DNA of 64,000 bases. Origin: Amphiura filiformis (lineage: Eukaryota > Echinodermata > Ophiuroidea > Amphilepidida > Amphiuridae). This document shows, piece after piece, positions 1-11,864 of the stretch. The translations under genes and the position numbers were made by a program. The notes beneath the pieces are model-generated. The model saw nothing but the letters and a program-made list of their open reading frames with translations, was not told where the DNA came from and ran no database searches. The stretch lies in assembly GCF_039555335.1 (NCBI RefSeq), contig NC_092640.1:37207569-37271568 (forward strand), given 5' to 3'. Within the stretch, counting starts at the first letter, position 1, and each line of letters begins with the position of its first letter.

Positions 1-3000
1 GGGATTTTGCAAGGATGGCGCTCTTTCATTTCTATAAAGTCCATAGCGCCAATAGGCGAACGTTTACGGTAGTTCTCTGATCGACCGAGCGATATGACCC
101 TACTCGCGTATTGGGTACTTGTGTACCTCTATCTAAATACGAACCCTGATATTCAATCATGGATACTCATAGAGCTACGTAGAGGAAATTCGCGATTTGG
201 GGGTTCACGACAGCTGTATCTTTTTTTCGTAAAAATGACGAAGATGAATATGCATGCATGATATCGACAATTATTTCAAGTGCAGGTGCTTGAGGAGCAA
301 CAATGAAAAAGGGTTGAAATAGAGGTTTCGGGGAGCCTTCCAAATAAGAACGCAGTGTCTAATTAAATAAATCGATCTCACAAATTTTCTCAAAGTAAAT
401 GCATACGACCTCATCCGTCATACAAACATGTCGAACACCAAATGAAATAAGTATAGGAAAGTAAAAAATACTCCTCCTTTATATTGAAAACGCCATACAT
501 TGACACAACTTTTCTCACATGTTCCCACAGGGTCATTGGCACTTTACACAACTCGTTTGATTTTGCTAAAGCCTACAACTGTCCAGCAGATAGCATGATG
601 AATCCGCCAGCGAAGGATAAGTGTGTATTATGGTAGTCATTGGTAGTACTTCAGTATAGAGCAATATACAAATGCTTTTAAAATATTTGGAAATACGAAA
701 TAGACATTTTAAAACAAGCTTTTCCTGTATGTTTATAGTCTTTGAAAGTAATTTACTAAAATCAAGTTGGGAAATAACCATTTTAAGATGTCTTGCTGTC
801 TTGCAACCTCATTTCCCAAAATAGAAATATTTGTAATTCCTCACCCTCCAGCCCGAAAAAATATCCTGACTCACTCGACAATTGAAATAAGCGCCACTTT
901 ATCACAAGTGATGGCTATCGAGCAAATATCCCCACACTTCCTGGGAAAAGAATGGTCACTAAGGTAGGGATGTTCATAAAATTATAAAGTTCAACATTTG
1001 TAGCTGAAAGTTCTTTCATTTGAAAGAGAATCAAATTACCTACACAATAAAGGGTCAATCATGTTTCTAGTGTATATACTTTTGAAGTTACAGACAAAAA
1101 TATTGTCACCAAATTGCCTAAAATTTTGTGTGTGAAATTGTGACAGCAGGCACATGTACAATGTACACTACTGCATGTGACCCCAGATGACCTCATATTC
1201 TTTACTATAAGAAAGCTGGTTTGGATGGTCTTGATTTACACACAAATTGCTTTTGCGCTTTAACGGGTGTCGACTTGGTCGTACCCAGCCCCCTTGTGGA
1301 GCAATGAAGGATTTCAAAGCGTCTCAAAATACTTCATGTGCTGTACAATGTCAGTTAAGTGAAATTTTACCTTTATTAGCATGACTAAACCATGCCATAT
1401 CTTTTATACACAGAGTAGTGTCTTTGAAAAGAGCGCTTTCGTAGTCCAGCTATCATTGCACACACATGTGGTGCGTGAACCCTGGTTGTAGTGTAACTGC
1501 TGTATTAATTTTTGTAACTGCTGTATTACTTTTTGTGAATATTTTAAAATAGGATGCACACAATCTCAAAATCCTTGGTGGGTAGAACAATCTCGTTTTA
1601 GAACCCAGCGACTCTGGTTGGCAGCGGCTTGTTCTATCAACGTTTTGTAGAGGATATACAGTGAATTGTGTGGTAATTTTATTAGATATAGATACATTTG
1701 GAACACAATAGAGACTAAAAATAAAGTTGAATAATTGAATATTAAGAACAACAAGCACAAAATAAAATAAATATTGGTGATGTAACAATAGCACTTTCAA
1801 TGGTTCTACCACAATAATAAAATTGTAATCAAATTCAACGGACAGTGTTCGTATCAATTTCAATATGTGTTATTTCATTATGCAGTGGCTATTCGTTTAC
1901 ATTATTGATGTATGTATAATTATATTTAGAAAAATGAAAAATAAAGAATTATGTTTTTGTTGTATCGTATTTGCCATTTTGAAATTTCGTCGCTGGGCGG
2001 GGAAAAGCTGATATATAATTTCAAGGGGCAAATGCAAATCTTCATAATAAAAAGTGAACCTCAATATCAAAACCTCACGTGCAAATTTGGTAAATTTGGT
2101 GTGTTCAGGTGTATCGAGGTGGAAACTGTCCATAGATGCATTTATAAGAGAATAATTTTGTAGCCAAACCTTTCCATATGGTGCAGATGTTAAAGATCTA
2201 CATTTTGTTATAGGTGTATAGCATCGCATACCCTTTGTGATCAATTGATTTCAATAACGACTTGTCCTTTGGGAAATATTCACCGAAGTTGGTTGAAAAA
2301 TTATAAATTTTGCTCAAAAGTCATAAAAAGCCTATTTTTTGTCAAAATTTCAGATATTTTTGGTGAAGTTGATCAAAGTTTAACAAATATAAAAAAGGGG
2401 TCTTAAATGTTAATATCTAGTTTTTAAAAATTGATAAAAAAAATGGGAAAAGAAGACTTTGCCTTTCTACATATGAATACTTACTTTAGACCAACAATTT
2501 AGAAGTTACGGGCTCAAAAGTTTAACTTCAGGGTTAAGACCAAAATACCAGCGGCGAAGGGGTTTATAAAATTTAGCCTAAATCTAATTGCAATCATACA
2601 TATGAGCGTATTAAGGAGTTACTGAATGTAAAATCTATGACTAAATAAGTACACATTAAAGTCTACACCACTCTGTTAAAATCTTACGAAATTACATTTT
2701 TTATCCGATTTAATCATAAGATAATTATCACGTCGATTTGTCTACCTTCGTTTGTCAAAAATCGTTTTTCTCGTGAAAAAGTCATTTCCTAAGATATTTA
2801 GATTTTAACGTGTTCTGTGGATTTATACTCCCTATCATTCTGTAAATACATGCCATAACAATGTACCGCACACAAAAATATCAAATCTTAAAGAAAGCTT
2901 TATTGACACTAAGTACTTTATGGGTTATTTATAATAACAATTAATTACAAGTCGTTATTGTACACTGGAAAGAGTTTGTATTGTGTGTGTGATTGCTTAA

Positions 3001-3357
3001 TCAAATGTCTTTCAAGCGTATTTTGACAATATCTTTATTTCTCATGTTGATTTTCTTGCTCACTTTCCACCTTGTCGATTATCTATATCCATTTCTTTGT
3101 GTTTTGTGCATATATTTCTAACACAATTTTATTCAAGTGTTAAATAAATGTTTCGACAGATGTTTTCCACAAATGTTTTTACAATAAAATTTTGACATCA
3201 GTTTTAAAAATGTTCTTTTAATGTTTTCGTATAAAATATTTAAGAAACGTTTTCACGACCATTAGATAACCCGACAATTAAGATGTTATTGAAACTTTTT
3301 GACCAAAACCAAAACATGTTTATGACGTTTCAAAAACATTTTAGGAGGCGAGACTAC
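1..3357. other. Gene-poor flank with scattered repeats
   Basis: I see no supportable gene here. Open frames are short, AT-driven and lack domain signatures. Two stretches recur elsewhere in the window: about 2098-2180 resembles 6463-6545 (direct), and about 2270-2560 resembles 60020-60400 in reverse complement. Both are therefore interspersed repeats of unknown class. Confidence 0.5.
2270..2560 (+). repeat. Interspersed repeat, copy 1
   Basis: AT-rich segment whose reverse complement recurs at about 60020-60400. Shared landmarks include a TTTTTAAAAATTGATAAAAA-type run and a segment around TAGACCAACAATTTAGAAGTTA. Divergence is considerable. No coding potential or clear termini are seen, so the class is unassigned. 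Confidence 0.5.
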
Positions 3358-3361
3358 TTAA

Positions 3362-3590
3362 AGAGGAAGCCCACCAGAGTATTTTTTCTGGGGTGAACCA
3401 AACCTGCCATGGTTAACAAATTAATCAGTGATAAGGATATCTCTGAATTTGACAGGTGCTGATTGATGCAATAACATTAAAACACCAATTAGCATCTGTC
3501 AGTTATTCAGAGATAACCTTATCACTGATTAATTTGATAACCAGGCAGGTTTGGTTCACTCAGAAGAATTGATCTGCTGGGGCTTCCTCT
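3362..3590. mobile_element. MITE / foldback element flanked by TTAA
   Basis: The 229-bp unit has ends that are inverted copies of each other (AGAGGAAGCCC at the left, GGGCTTCCTCT at the right), with complementarity running through most of the arms. It is flanked on both sides by TTAA (3358-3361 and 3591-3594), which reads as a target-site duplication. TTAA duplications are typical of piggyBac and Kolobok transposons, so this is probably a non-autonomous derivative of one of them. It lies about 370 bp upstream of the class A GPCR start codon. Confidence 0.75.
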
Positions 3591-3966
3591 TTAACGATAT
3601 ATTATTATTACATGTAGGAAATACTTACCTCAGAAAAGTAATGGTACACTCCCATTATGATGATAACATATCATGCCACACCTTAGTTAAAAAAACACCG
3701 GAATATAGTTCAATGGCCAGCGATGGGCGATTGCAATATGACCAATAGCTGATGAAGCTTTTCTATATTTCTACTGCATATATGGTTAATTGGTCGCCTA
3801 AGATTGAAATATGTAATGTTCCGCTTTAAACACATCAAGATTTTTTCAAATTCCATTCTTATTCGCGTGCAAATATACTTTTGTCACATATCCTGCATTG
3901 GCTGTATGTCAAGTAAGAGGGTTTCTCTTTAGTTTTACACATCGTGGATAGAATCTGATAATTATT

Positions 3967-5037
3967 ATGGACCAAGCAGCACAGCTTCAGCAATTTTGGG
4001 CGGTAGTGCTAAACGGTACACCCAAGTATTGTTCTCCATATAACACCATACCAATTCTAGATCCGACGGTAGCTGGTGATTATCTGTTTCTTCAAGAAAT
4101 CACGGCCATACTACCCATTCCGTTTATGGTCGTCGGTATACTCACCAATCTGGTATTTCTCTTAGCCGTTCTCCGCGCGACCAATATACGAAATGCCGTA
4201 AATATATATCTCGGCAATCTTGCTGTGGTTGATATCATTTTTCTTACGACCATCGCTGGTGTTTACATCGATAGGAAGTACACGAAGCCGGCAATCTACC
4301 ATGAGACTTTGTTTGGTTGCTACTTTATGTCAGCTGCCGAGGCTGTTGTATTTTACGCAACGATATGTTTGATAACTCTGGCTCTTATCCATCACCTGTG
4401 CGTCAAACCGTCGGAAGGTTTTGCTAAAGTAGCAGCAGTAGGGAATATAGCAACATGGATTGTAGCACTCGTCTTCGGATGTCTTGCTGCTATTCAATAC
4501 GGCAAAGTCTGGCGTCTGTGCTTTGTATGGCCCAAATTTCCTGCAGTATTTCAATATCTCCCAAACGGTTATGATAAATGTGCCCCAGGTCCGATTCAGG
4601 ACAAACATTATGCTTTCTATCTTGAGTTGATAAAGACTGCTACGTTCTTCGTCGGTTTCTTGGCCAACATCATCCTGTATGTGCTCGTTTGCAGGAAAAA
4701 ATCCTCTGAAGACTCTAACCCAGATATGACTAACCAGGTTTCTCGCTTACTCGTTGTCAATGGGATTGTCATCTTTCTCTGCCACACCATCAATCGCGTT
4801 CTCAACATCTTCAATGCCATGACTATTTTCTTTGGGAAACCTGCTTTAGATCAAGAAACGACCGCTTTCCTGACGCTTACCGGGAATGGCCTTGTTTACC
4901 TGAATTCATCCATTCGACCAGTGATCCACGCTGTTTGTAGCCGTGCGTATAGAGGAGGGTATTGGACGGGGTTAACAGGACATAGTATCGAAGTGGAAGA
5001 TAGCGCGGTTAAAGATGCAAAAGACACAAACAAGTAG
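3967..5037 (+). CDS. Single-exon class A (rhodopsin-like) GPCR, orphan
   Basis: Intronless 356-residue receptor with a recognisable seven-TM layout: TM1 about 46-70 with N61 (1.50), TM2 about 79-101 with LAVVD ending in D89 (2.50), TM3 about 118-146 with C118 (3.25), TM4 about 154-177 with W164 (4.50), TM5 about 217-242, TM6 about 259-286 and TM7 about 298-325. C185 or C205 in the second extracellular loop could pair with C118. N16 lies in an NGT glycosylation sequon. Two hallmarks are altered: DRY at the end of TM3 reads I-H-H (141-143), and NPxxY in TM7 reads R-P-V-I-H (317-321). TM6 lacks the usual CWxP. The reading frame is intact, so the receptor is probably functional but non-canonical. 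Ligand unknown. The start is the first ATG of the open frame. A truncated duplicate lies at 21487-21690. Confidence 0.9.
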   Translation: MDQAAQLQQFWAVVLNGTPKYCSPYNTIPILDPTVAGDYLFLQEITAILPIPFMVVGILTNLVFLLAVLRATNIRNAVNIYLGNLAVVDIIFLTTIAGVYIDRKYTKPAIYHETLFGCYFMSAAEAVVFYATICLITLALIHHLCVKPSEGFAKVAAVGNIATWIVALVFGCLAAIQYGKVWRLCFVWPKFPAVFQYLPNGYDKCAPGPIQDKHYAFYLELIKTATFFVGFLANIILYVLVCRKKSSEDSNPDMTNQVSRLLVVNGIVIFLCHTINRVLNIFNAMTIFFGKPALDQETTAFLTLTGNGLVYLNSSIRPVIHAVCSRAYRGGYWTGLTGHSIEVEDSAVKDAKDTNK

Positions 5038-5305
5038 ATACTATTGTATGCGGAATTAGTGGAATCATATCCTTTCTGTAATCAAAGGTGCGACATGTTC
5101 CGCAGGCCAGTACCCAGGATATTTTGGCGGAGTGCGACCTTTTTCAAAAATAAGTTTGCTTACGTGCAAAAGTGAACACACGAATGAAAAGTGGAGATTT
5201 TGTCGCACCCTGCCTCCTGCGTACGTACCTGATTTTCTGGTCAATATGGATAAGTAATCACTTCACATTATATTTACCGTTTTGTATAATCATATTTAGG
5301 GTTAC

Positions 5306-5720
5306 AGGTCGATTGTCCGAAGGCTGATTAGTCCGAAAACCAAAACACTTAGTTATAAACCCTATTCTTACCTCAGCTCTTACCCGAGACTGCTTTGCAT
5401 TCCCGTTTTTGATAAACAGATCACACCAGCTATGTCATTCCATTAAAACACAACACATCCCCAGTGACCGCTCGGCCGAGAGAGTCGCGGTTTTCGGATG
5501 GGAGCGGTTCTCTGAACCTGCAATCGGTTATGAAGTAGACTACTCTAACCCTAAACCAAACCTGGTTCTAATCCTAACTCTGATGCTAACCCTAATATAA
5601 CCATATCCCGCACTGTAACCCTAACCCTAATACTAGTCATATCCCTAATCCTAACCAAAAATGTCCTAAACCCTAACTTTCGGTCTAATGACCCTTCGGA
5701 CTACGCGACCGTTCTTTTAT
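5306..5720. repeat. Element with degenerate telomere-like CCCTAA interior
   Basis: The interior holds irregular repeats of CTAACCCTAA type (about 5545-5680). It is bracketed by related inverted motifs, GGCTGATTAGTCCGAAAACC near 5320 and a counterpart reading CCTTCGGACTACGCG near 5692. A related arrangement with TAGTCCGAA motifs occurs at 13360-13585. This looks like a dispersed repeat family that carries telomere-like sequence, not a chromosome end. Confidence 0.5.
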
Positions 5721-6984
5721 TTCCAGCTGTCCTATAGTTAAGTTACTTAATTCTTTAAATATAAATATTTTTGAAAATGTATCAAGAACATTGAGAGTTC
5801 AAAATATGATAATATAAATAGTGATCCGTTTCTTGCTCGTAATTATGTAATGCACACCACTAAACTATAATTCTGTATCAATTTCACAAATCACAAATAT
5901 GAAAGTTTATGTTTCTGTATGAGTTGTTAACACGTATTAAATAAGATGATGAATAAAATTGGCACTTTCAAAATAAATTACAACATGACTGGAGGACATT
6001 GATTTCTTCGTATTCAAAATGCAAGTTGATATGTCTGATGTGCTCTCATGTCCCACAAAAAATAGTATCCAAACGCTCATACCAGAGCCCTTAATAATTA
6101 TGGAACAGAAATAAATACGAACAAAATATGAGGAAAACCAAGGATTCTATAGAATAAGCCATCTGTTTGCGTAAATGAAGTCCATATCAATTTGTAAGCG
6201 CTCTTTAGCAAAGACATAGGTAGTCTTGGGTTATCTGTTGACCTAATGTAAAAAGGTGTTTTTGGGGAAGTGTTAGCCTTCGTTCGATGCAAAACAATTT
6301 CTGATTGGATGAAGGGAACACTTGAGGTTTTGGCAAAAAACAATCACAGATGTCAACTTTCCATTAGATCTTACACAGTTCTTATGATACTATGCACTCA
6401 GCCGTGTAGTATAACACAGACTGCGTGGAGACTAATCTCTCTGTGCTGGAAATATCTGTGTACTCGGGTGTATCGAGGTGGAAACTATGCGTAGATGCAT
6501 TTATAAGATAATCGTTTTTGTAGTCAAACCTTTTCTTATGAGTCACACACTCAATTATGCGCAATATGCATATGATGTTATGTCTTATGTAAGATATTGA
6601 CCTTTGGAAGAGGTGATGCATATTTTTTCGTTCTGTATTATAAAAAAAAGTCTAAATGACGAAAAATCACGAATATTTGGTCGTTTCTTTCTATTACTAT
6701 CATATTAGAAAAAAACCAAGTAGCTGAAGTATTAGTTCATGACCCCATATTGGCTTTGGCTATATACGTTGTAGTTTAGTTGAAAAGGGTGCGAAAGAAT
6801 AGCACTCGATATCCGCCATCTTATATAGGGATTGAATACAAGTGTCACGGCCCTGAGATAACTAAAAGGATATGTGTGTCTTTGAGATTGTGTCCTTATT
6901 GGATTCTCACAGTTTCCCTTATGCCCGGGCACAAATAATTAAGATTTGTCTCTCTTGGCATACAAACAACGTGTCTATAGCTGT
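5721..6984. other. Downstream flank of the class A GPCR, no gene seen
   Basis: No coding region supported. Two short blocks (about 5770-5960 and 6866-6935) recur in the same order at 22990-23140 and 23690-23770, beside the GPCR fragment at 21487. They therefore mark the extent of a segmental duplication of this locus. A possible AATAAA polyadenylation signal lies near 5954, about 0.9 kb beyond the GPCR stop. Confidence 0.45.
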
Positions 6985-7440
6985 TTCATATCATATCATA
7001 TCATATCATTTTATTTGCCAGCAAAAAGACACATATACATATAAAATATTGCACAATATCAAAATTACACATAAATATATAAATTACACATGCAAAGATA
7101 TAAAAATGTAAACCATGGAAGGTCATAAAGCAAGAAATTGAAATTGAATTGACCCATGTTGGAGGAAATAGAGAGATGGCATGCCTTAACCAGGAACAAT
7201 TTAAACAAAGGACATGAGAACCCCTGGCAGGGATAGCCAGATAGTGACAAAGTCACTTTCAAAGTGGCTAAACCTAATTGATTCCCAGCACAATCACAAT
7301 CAGCACAGGGGAACAGGGCAAAGGATGAATCTACCTACATTCTCCAACATAAGATGAGGCGTGATAATACAATGTAAGCACAACCTTTAGATAAAAAAAT
7401 AAGCCTAAGCCCAACTAAAAACTATTTTGAATTCCAGCTA
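6985..7440 (-). mobile_element. 3' part of an antisense LINE, interrupted by a second LINE
   Basis: On the minus strand this ends in an AATAAAATG run followed by ATATG pentanucleotide repeats (about 6985-7008), the kind of short tandem tail that CR1/L2-group LINEs carry in place of poly(A). At its upstream edge (near 7440) the minus strand reads ...TISWNS, resembling the WNSLP motif near the end of LINE ORF2. The matching upstream piece lies on the far side of the inserted LINE, at 9830-10085. Confidence 0.5.
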
Positions 7441-9829
7441 ATTGTTTTGAAATGTTTTTTGAGATTGTCCAGGAAATTAAATATACTAAACAAGAATTGG
7501 TCTTTGAGAGATGGAGGAAGTTGATCAAAATAAACTGGAAAACGATTGAAGACAGTGTATTTAAAACTATCGGTTCTAGCATAAGTTCAGGCATGGATGG
7601 CATCAGCACTATCTTATTGAAATCAATCATAAACAATGTCAGCATGGTCCTCTGCCACATTTTCAATATTTCAATTAAACATGGCTTAGTTCCTGATAAA
7701 CTCAAAATTGCCAAAGTGACACCAATCTTTAAATCAGGTGACACCCATGATTTTTCGAATTACAGACCAATTTCAATCCTTCCAGCCATTTCTAAATTAC
7801 TTGAAAAGGTTATTTATAACCGAATCCATGATTTCATTTCATCGACAACATTCTTAGTCCCAACCAAATAAAAAAAAAAAAAAAACGATCAACCTATATG
7901 GCAATTAATGAACTTTATAGCATAATTACCCAGAATTTAGATAATAAAATTCACACTGTAGGTATTTTCCTTGATCTCAGCAAAGCTTTTGACACGCTCA
8001 ACCATGAAATTCTTTTAAATAAACTTGACACTTACGGCATTAGAGGAATTGCTAATAATTGGATCCGTAGTTATCTTAATAACAGGAAACAGTTCGTTGT
8101 ATTCAATCAAACCTCATCTGAAATGACATCAATCACATGCGGTGTCCCGCAAGGATCGATATTAGGTCCACTTTTGTTTCTAATTTACATTAATGATCTT
8201 CCCCTTTGTTCTACCACAGCTGACTTCATCATTTTTGCAGATGACACAAATATTCTCTTTTCCCACAAGGACGAAAATTCTCTCGAAACCCTGATTAATA
8301 ATGAATTGGAAACTATCTCCAACTGGTTTAAGCTAAATAAACTCTCATTAAATGTTAAAAAAACTAATTTCATGATTTTTAAAAATAAACATACTACCAA
8401 ACATCAAAAGGAAATTAATATTCATATTAATAATAATAAACTAGAAAAAGTCCACACAACCAAATTTCTTGGCATACTAATTGACGATAATCTTTCCTGG
8501 AAATCTCATACGTCCCATATATCTAAAATAGTCTCTAAATATAATGGCATTATTCGTAAAGTTCGTCCTTTTCTTCCTCAGGAATCCTTATTTACACTTT
8601 ACAACACCTTTGCAGTTCCCTATATTTCATACTGCAATATTATCTGGGCTGACAAAAACAACTCGCACATTGAATCACTTTTTCTCCTCCAAAAAAGAAT
8701 CATCCGCACGTGCACTAACTCCCTTTGGCTGTCCCACACAGAACCCCTCTTCAAGCAACTTAACACACTTAAGATTCAAGATATACATTTTCACCAACTT
8801 GGAACGTTCATGTTCAATTCCCACCACAAATTATTTCCAACTGACTTGTCTCTAAATAACTTGTTCATTACAAACGCAAGTATTCACGATCACCTCACAA
8901 GACAAGCCAGTAATTTCCATGTCAATTTAGCCAAAACAAAACTTGCTGATAATACCATTAAGATTCAAGGTGCTCTACTATGGAATTCACTCCCCCAGTC
9001 AATCAAATCCAGCTCCTCTGTGTCATCCTTCAAAACTAATTTTAAAAAGCATCTCATCAGTAGCTACATTTCTGGCTAATGGATCAAATATTTTTTTTAT
9101 ATTTCTATTATTATTATTATTATATTAAAATATATATCAGATTGGACTTGTTTTCGTGTGTTTGTGTTATATTGTTCCCTCTGCCTTGCGGGTAGATCTT
9201 GGTTGGAGTTTGTCCCCAATAAATTATTTTCCAACAAATTTTTTTGTATGTAACTCCAATATTGAATATCATTATCATTTGCTATATTTATCATTTACTT
9301 TGTAGGTACTAGCCTTTTTACAATTTCACATGTAAATGTTGGATTTAGGCCTCTGATTTGCTCATGCATGCATGTTTTGTTTTCAAGGTTGTAGGCCTAT
9401 ATCCAATATTTGTTACATTTACAATACATCTTTTTCATGTAATATTTTGGAAATTGCCTAAAATGACTTAATATTCTAGATATGCCTACTGGTTATAAAA
9501 TTATTTCTTATTTAATATGCATTGTATACTTTGAATTTTGCATTGGTAAATCTTGTATTTTCTCTACTTACAAGGCTTGTTTGTCTTTGTTCGTTTTTTT
9601 TTTCCTAATGTATTAAATTTTGTTTTGCTTATTGTAAAATTGAAACATTATGTATAGGGTGCCACGTCATCACGCTGTGCGTTTGGTGGCATCCTCATCC
9701 GCTGTTTCTCATACTTTTGTCATATAATTTAAAATGTTCCACACTGTTTTATACAAGAAAATATTATTCTGTATTATGTTAACATGTATTTTGAATGGAT
9801 GAAATAAACTGAACTGAAACTGAACTGAG
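7441..9829 (+). mobile_element. 5'-truncated CR1/Jockey-group LINE
   Basis: Non-LTR retrotransposon holding most of the reverse transcriptase and the C-terminal region of ORF2, then a 3' UTR of about 750 bp that ends in AATAAA followed by ACTGA-type short repeats (about 9803-9828). There is no endonuclease domain or ORF1, so it is a 5'-truncated insertion. It lies inside an older antisense LINE whose parts flank it (6985-7440 and 9830-10085). Confidence 0.85.
7452..9079 (+). pseudogene. LINE ORF2 reverse transcriptase (one frame break)
   Basis: Two consecutive open segments encode one RT. 7452-7871 carries the N-terminal palm and fingers region (GMDGIS, VTPIFKSGD, NYRPISILP). 7898-9079 carries motif A (FLDLSKAFDTLNH), motif B (GVPQGSILGPLLF), the catalytic FADD of motif C, the FLGI thumb segment and the C-terminal WNSLP motif. 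The frames differ across a run of about 18 A residues near 7869, which together with a stop there breaks the ORF. Without a first ORF and endonuclease this copy is not expected to be autonomous. Confidence 0.9.
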
Positions 9830-10085
9830 AATGGGAGAACTTAAGAGAATTACTATGACGAGTATTGATGGAAATATACTCCAAAGGATCAATATCATGC
9901 TTGCAGTAAAAACACTTGGCAATAAAGGAAATAGCAAGATAATTGTATCTATTGCACACAGACATCAGACCTAGTTTTTCAAGGCGTACACCATACTCGT
10001 TTTTCAAGGCGTACACCATACTCAAGCTCTCCCCTGGGTGCTGGAATACAGTAAGCAAAAGAATTAAGGTAGCAGTTGTGTTCAC
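9830..10085 (-). mobile_element. Antisense LINE, internal part (RT C-terminal region)
   Basis: The minus-strand frame contains RLEKLGLMSV followed about 30 residues later by a DPLEY...NTRHSNSLKF segment. This resembles the region after the RT thumb in CR1/L2 LINEs (RLxxLxLxSLxxRR ... DIDP ... NTRxSxSLK). It is the upstream half of the element whose 3' end lies at 6985-7440. The LINE at 7441-9829 separates the two. Confidence 0.5.
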
Positions 10086-11189
10086 TCCTGCATATCCAAA
10101 ATAAAGACAAATGTGTCAAAATTAAAACAAGCAGCCGATGCCTGTACTCTCTTAAGACCTTATTTGTTGAAATTGGTTAAGAATTAAAGAAACGGTGATC
10201 CAAAACCTAATGAAGATATGAAATAAAAAGTTGCACTTTTCGGTAAAGAAAACAGATATGTTATAATACAAAAAATTGTATTATAAAGTATTTTCAGGCT
10301 ATGAATTTTTTCAAGATTTAAAAAATGCTATTGTATTGATATGATAAAAGAACGCTTTTGAAACTCAATTAATTGACAAACAAGCGGCATTAATACAGCC
10401 AATGTACTTACACTAAGAATATTTTAATTTGCACACACAATGGACATCGGGTAATAGCCAACCATCTCTATTTATAATACAATTGCTATAATCGGTAAAG
10501 AAAACAGGAAAAAACATAATTGCTTCATACTTCAGTTATGGTTTACCTCTACGTCGCGTGTTGTTATTAAGTACCAAACTGACACTGTGATTTATAAAGT
10601 ATACAGCATTCCAAATATAATTGTTCCAATTTGTAAATCAATTCAAAAATCGAAGAAAAAATATCCCAAAAACCCTGTCTATACAGACAGCAAGAGCCTA
10701 GGGACCAGTTATTTTCACCCTGTATATCCCAAACAAAAATAGATATATCAACCATTTTTAGAACGTTTTGCAACCTACCACCGTGAAGTTTCATGTCTTA
10801 TGTTCTAATTTACCCAATGACCCCCAAACCTTTCTCAGATAAATGTGAGAGTTAATGTGCTTTGTAGTCCCATTAGAAATTACATTATCTCATCCAAACG
10901 ATATTCAGAATTTCAAAATCAAAATTGTATATAAGAAAACGTTATCATGTAGTAGTGAACAAACCTTAGAGTTATATATTTTCACGGTTTGTTTCTATCA
11001 ACATTCAAAATGCTATTATATTGATATGATAAAAGAAAACTTTTGAAACTCAATTAATTGACAAAAAATACTCATGTCTTAAAGTTTTACAGTTGTGGGA
11101 GGACAAGATGTTGATTCAGCTATCAACTAAAGTATTTTGACCGAATACCTTATACTTTGTAATCTAGTGGCATTTTTCGAACTGTATAC
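10086..11189. other. Intergenic DNA with a local duplication
   Basis: No gene seen. A stretch of about 60 bp (10318-10385) recurs at 10995-11065, sharing TTGATATGATAAAAGAA and ACTCAATTAATTGACAAA. This lies just downstream of gene A, which ends at 11241 on the minus strand. Confidence 0.4.
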
Positions 11190-11195
11190 TTTATT
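11190..11195 (-). promoter_or_regulatory. Candidate polyadenylation signal of gene A
   Basis: AATAAA on the minus strand, about 46 bp past the gene A stop codon. Position and sequence fit a canonical signal. Usage cannot be shown from sequence. Confidence 0.45.
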
Positions 11196-11240
11196 TTGAT
11201 ACACGCTGTATTTGGCGATGTTCTCCGACTGATCATAATG

Positions 11241-11396
11241 TCAGAGCGGTTTTAAATCGTCTATATAGTAGATTTCAAACCTCAACGCTTTAACGCCATT
11301 ATAACCTACAATCCAAATACGCAAGATGCTTGTCTCAATCGTATGGTCCAATTCAATGACCGCGTCTGCTATTCTGTCATAGTTGGCTGCAAATAG
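11241..11396 (-). CDS. Gene A exon 10: C-terminal half of F5/8C, with stop
   Basis: Minus-strand exon of 156 bp after a TTTTTTACAG acceptor. It encodes 51 residues beginning LFAANYDRIADAV, passing through RIWIVGYNG and KALRFEI, and ending DDLKPL then TGA. This matches the second half of a discoidin domain (VFxGN ... RIxP ... ALRxEL). The closing cysteine usual in this family is absent. The same exon in gene B (25229-25384) is the same length and nearly identical. Confidence 0.85.
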   Translation of the reverse strand, partial: LFAANYDRIADAVIELDHTIETSILRIWIVGYNGVKALRFEIYYIDDLKPL

Positions 11397-11576
11397 CTGT
11401 AAAAAACCAAGAAAAGGCTTCTTTTAATATACAAAATAAACAAACGCAAAACTGAAATAAACATAATAGATAAATAAATAGGTAAATGTTTTAAGATTAT
11501 TTCGACATTCTCGTGATTGTTTGCACAAGAGAGAAATCTGGTTTCCATAAAACGAGAAACCTGCTATTATTATTAT

Positions 11577-11675
<99 letters not shown>

Positions 11676-11825
11676 TATTATTATTATTATTATTTATATT
11701 ATTTATTCTGATGATGACGACATTGATACTGATGACGAAGATGACAACGACGATGATAATGATGATGATTAAGGTGATATGACGATGACCATGACATTGA
11801 TGATGACGACAACGACGACGACGAC

Positions 11826-11864
<39 letters not shown>

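Noticed and set aside
1453-1863. 136-residue open frame on the minus strand in AT-rich DNA
   Set aside because: No domain, signal or splice context. Overlaps another open frame on the same strand and looks compositional or repeat-derived.
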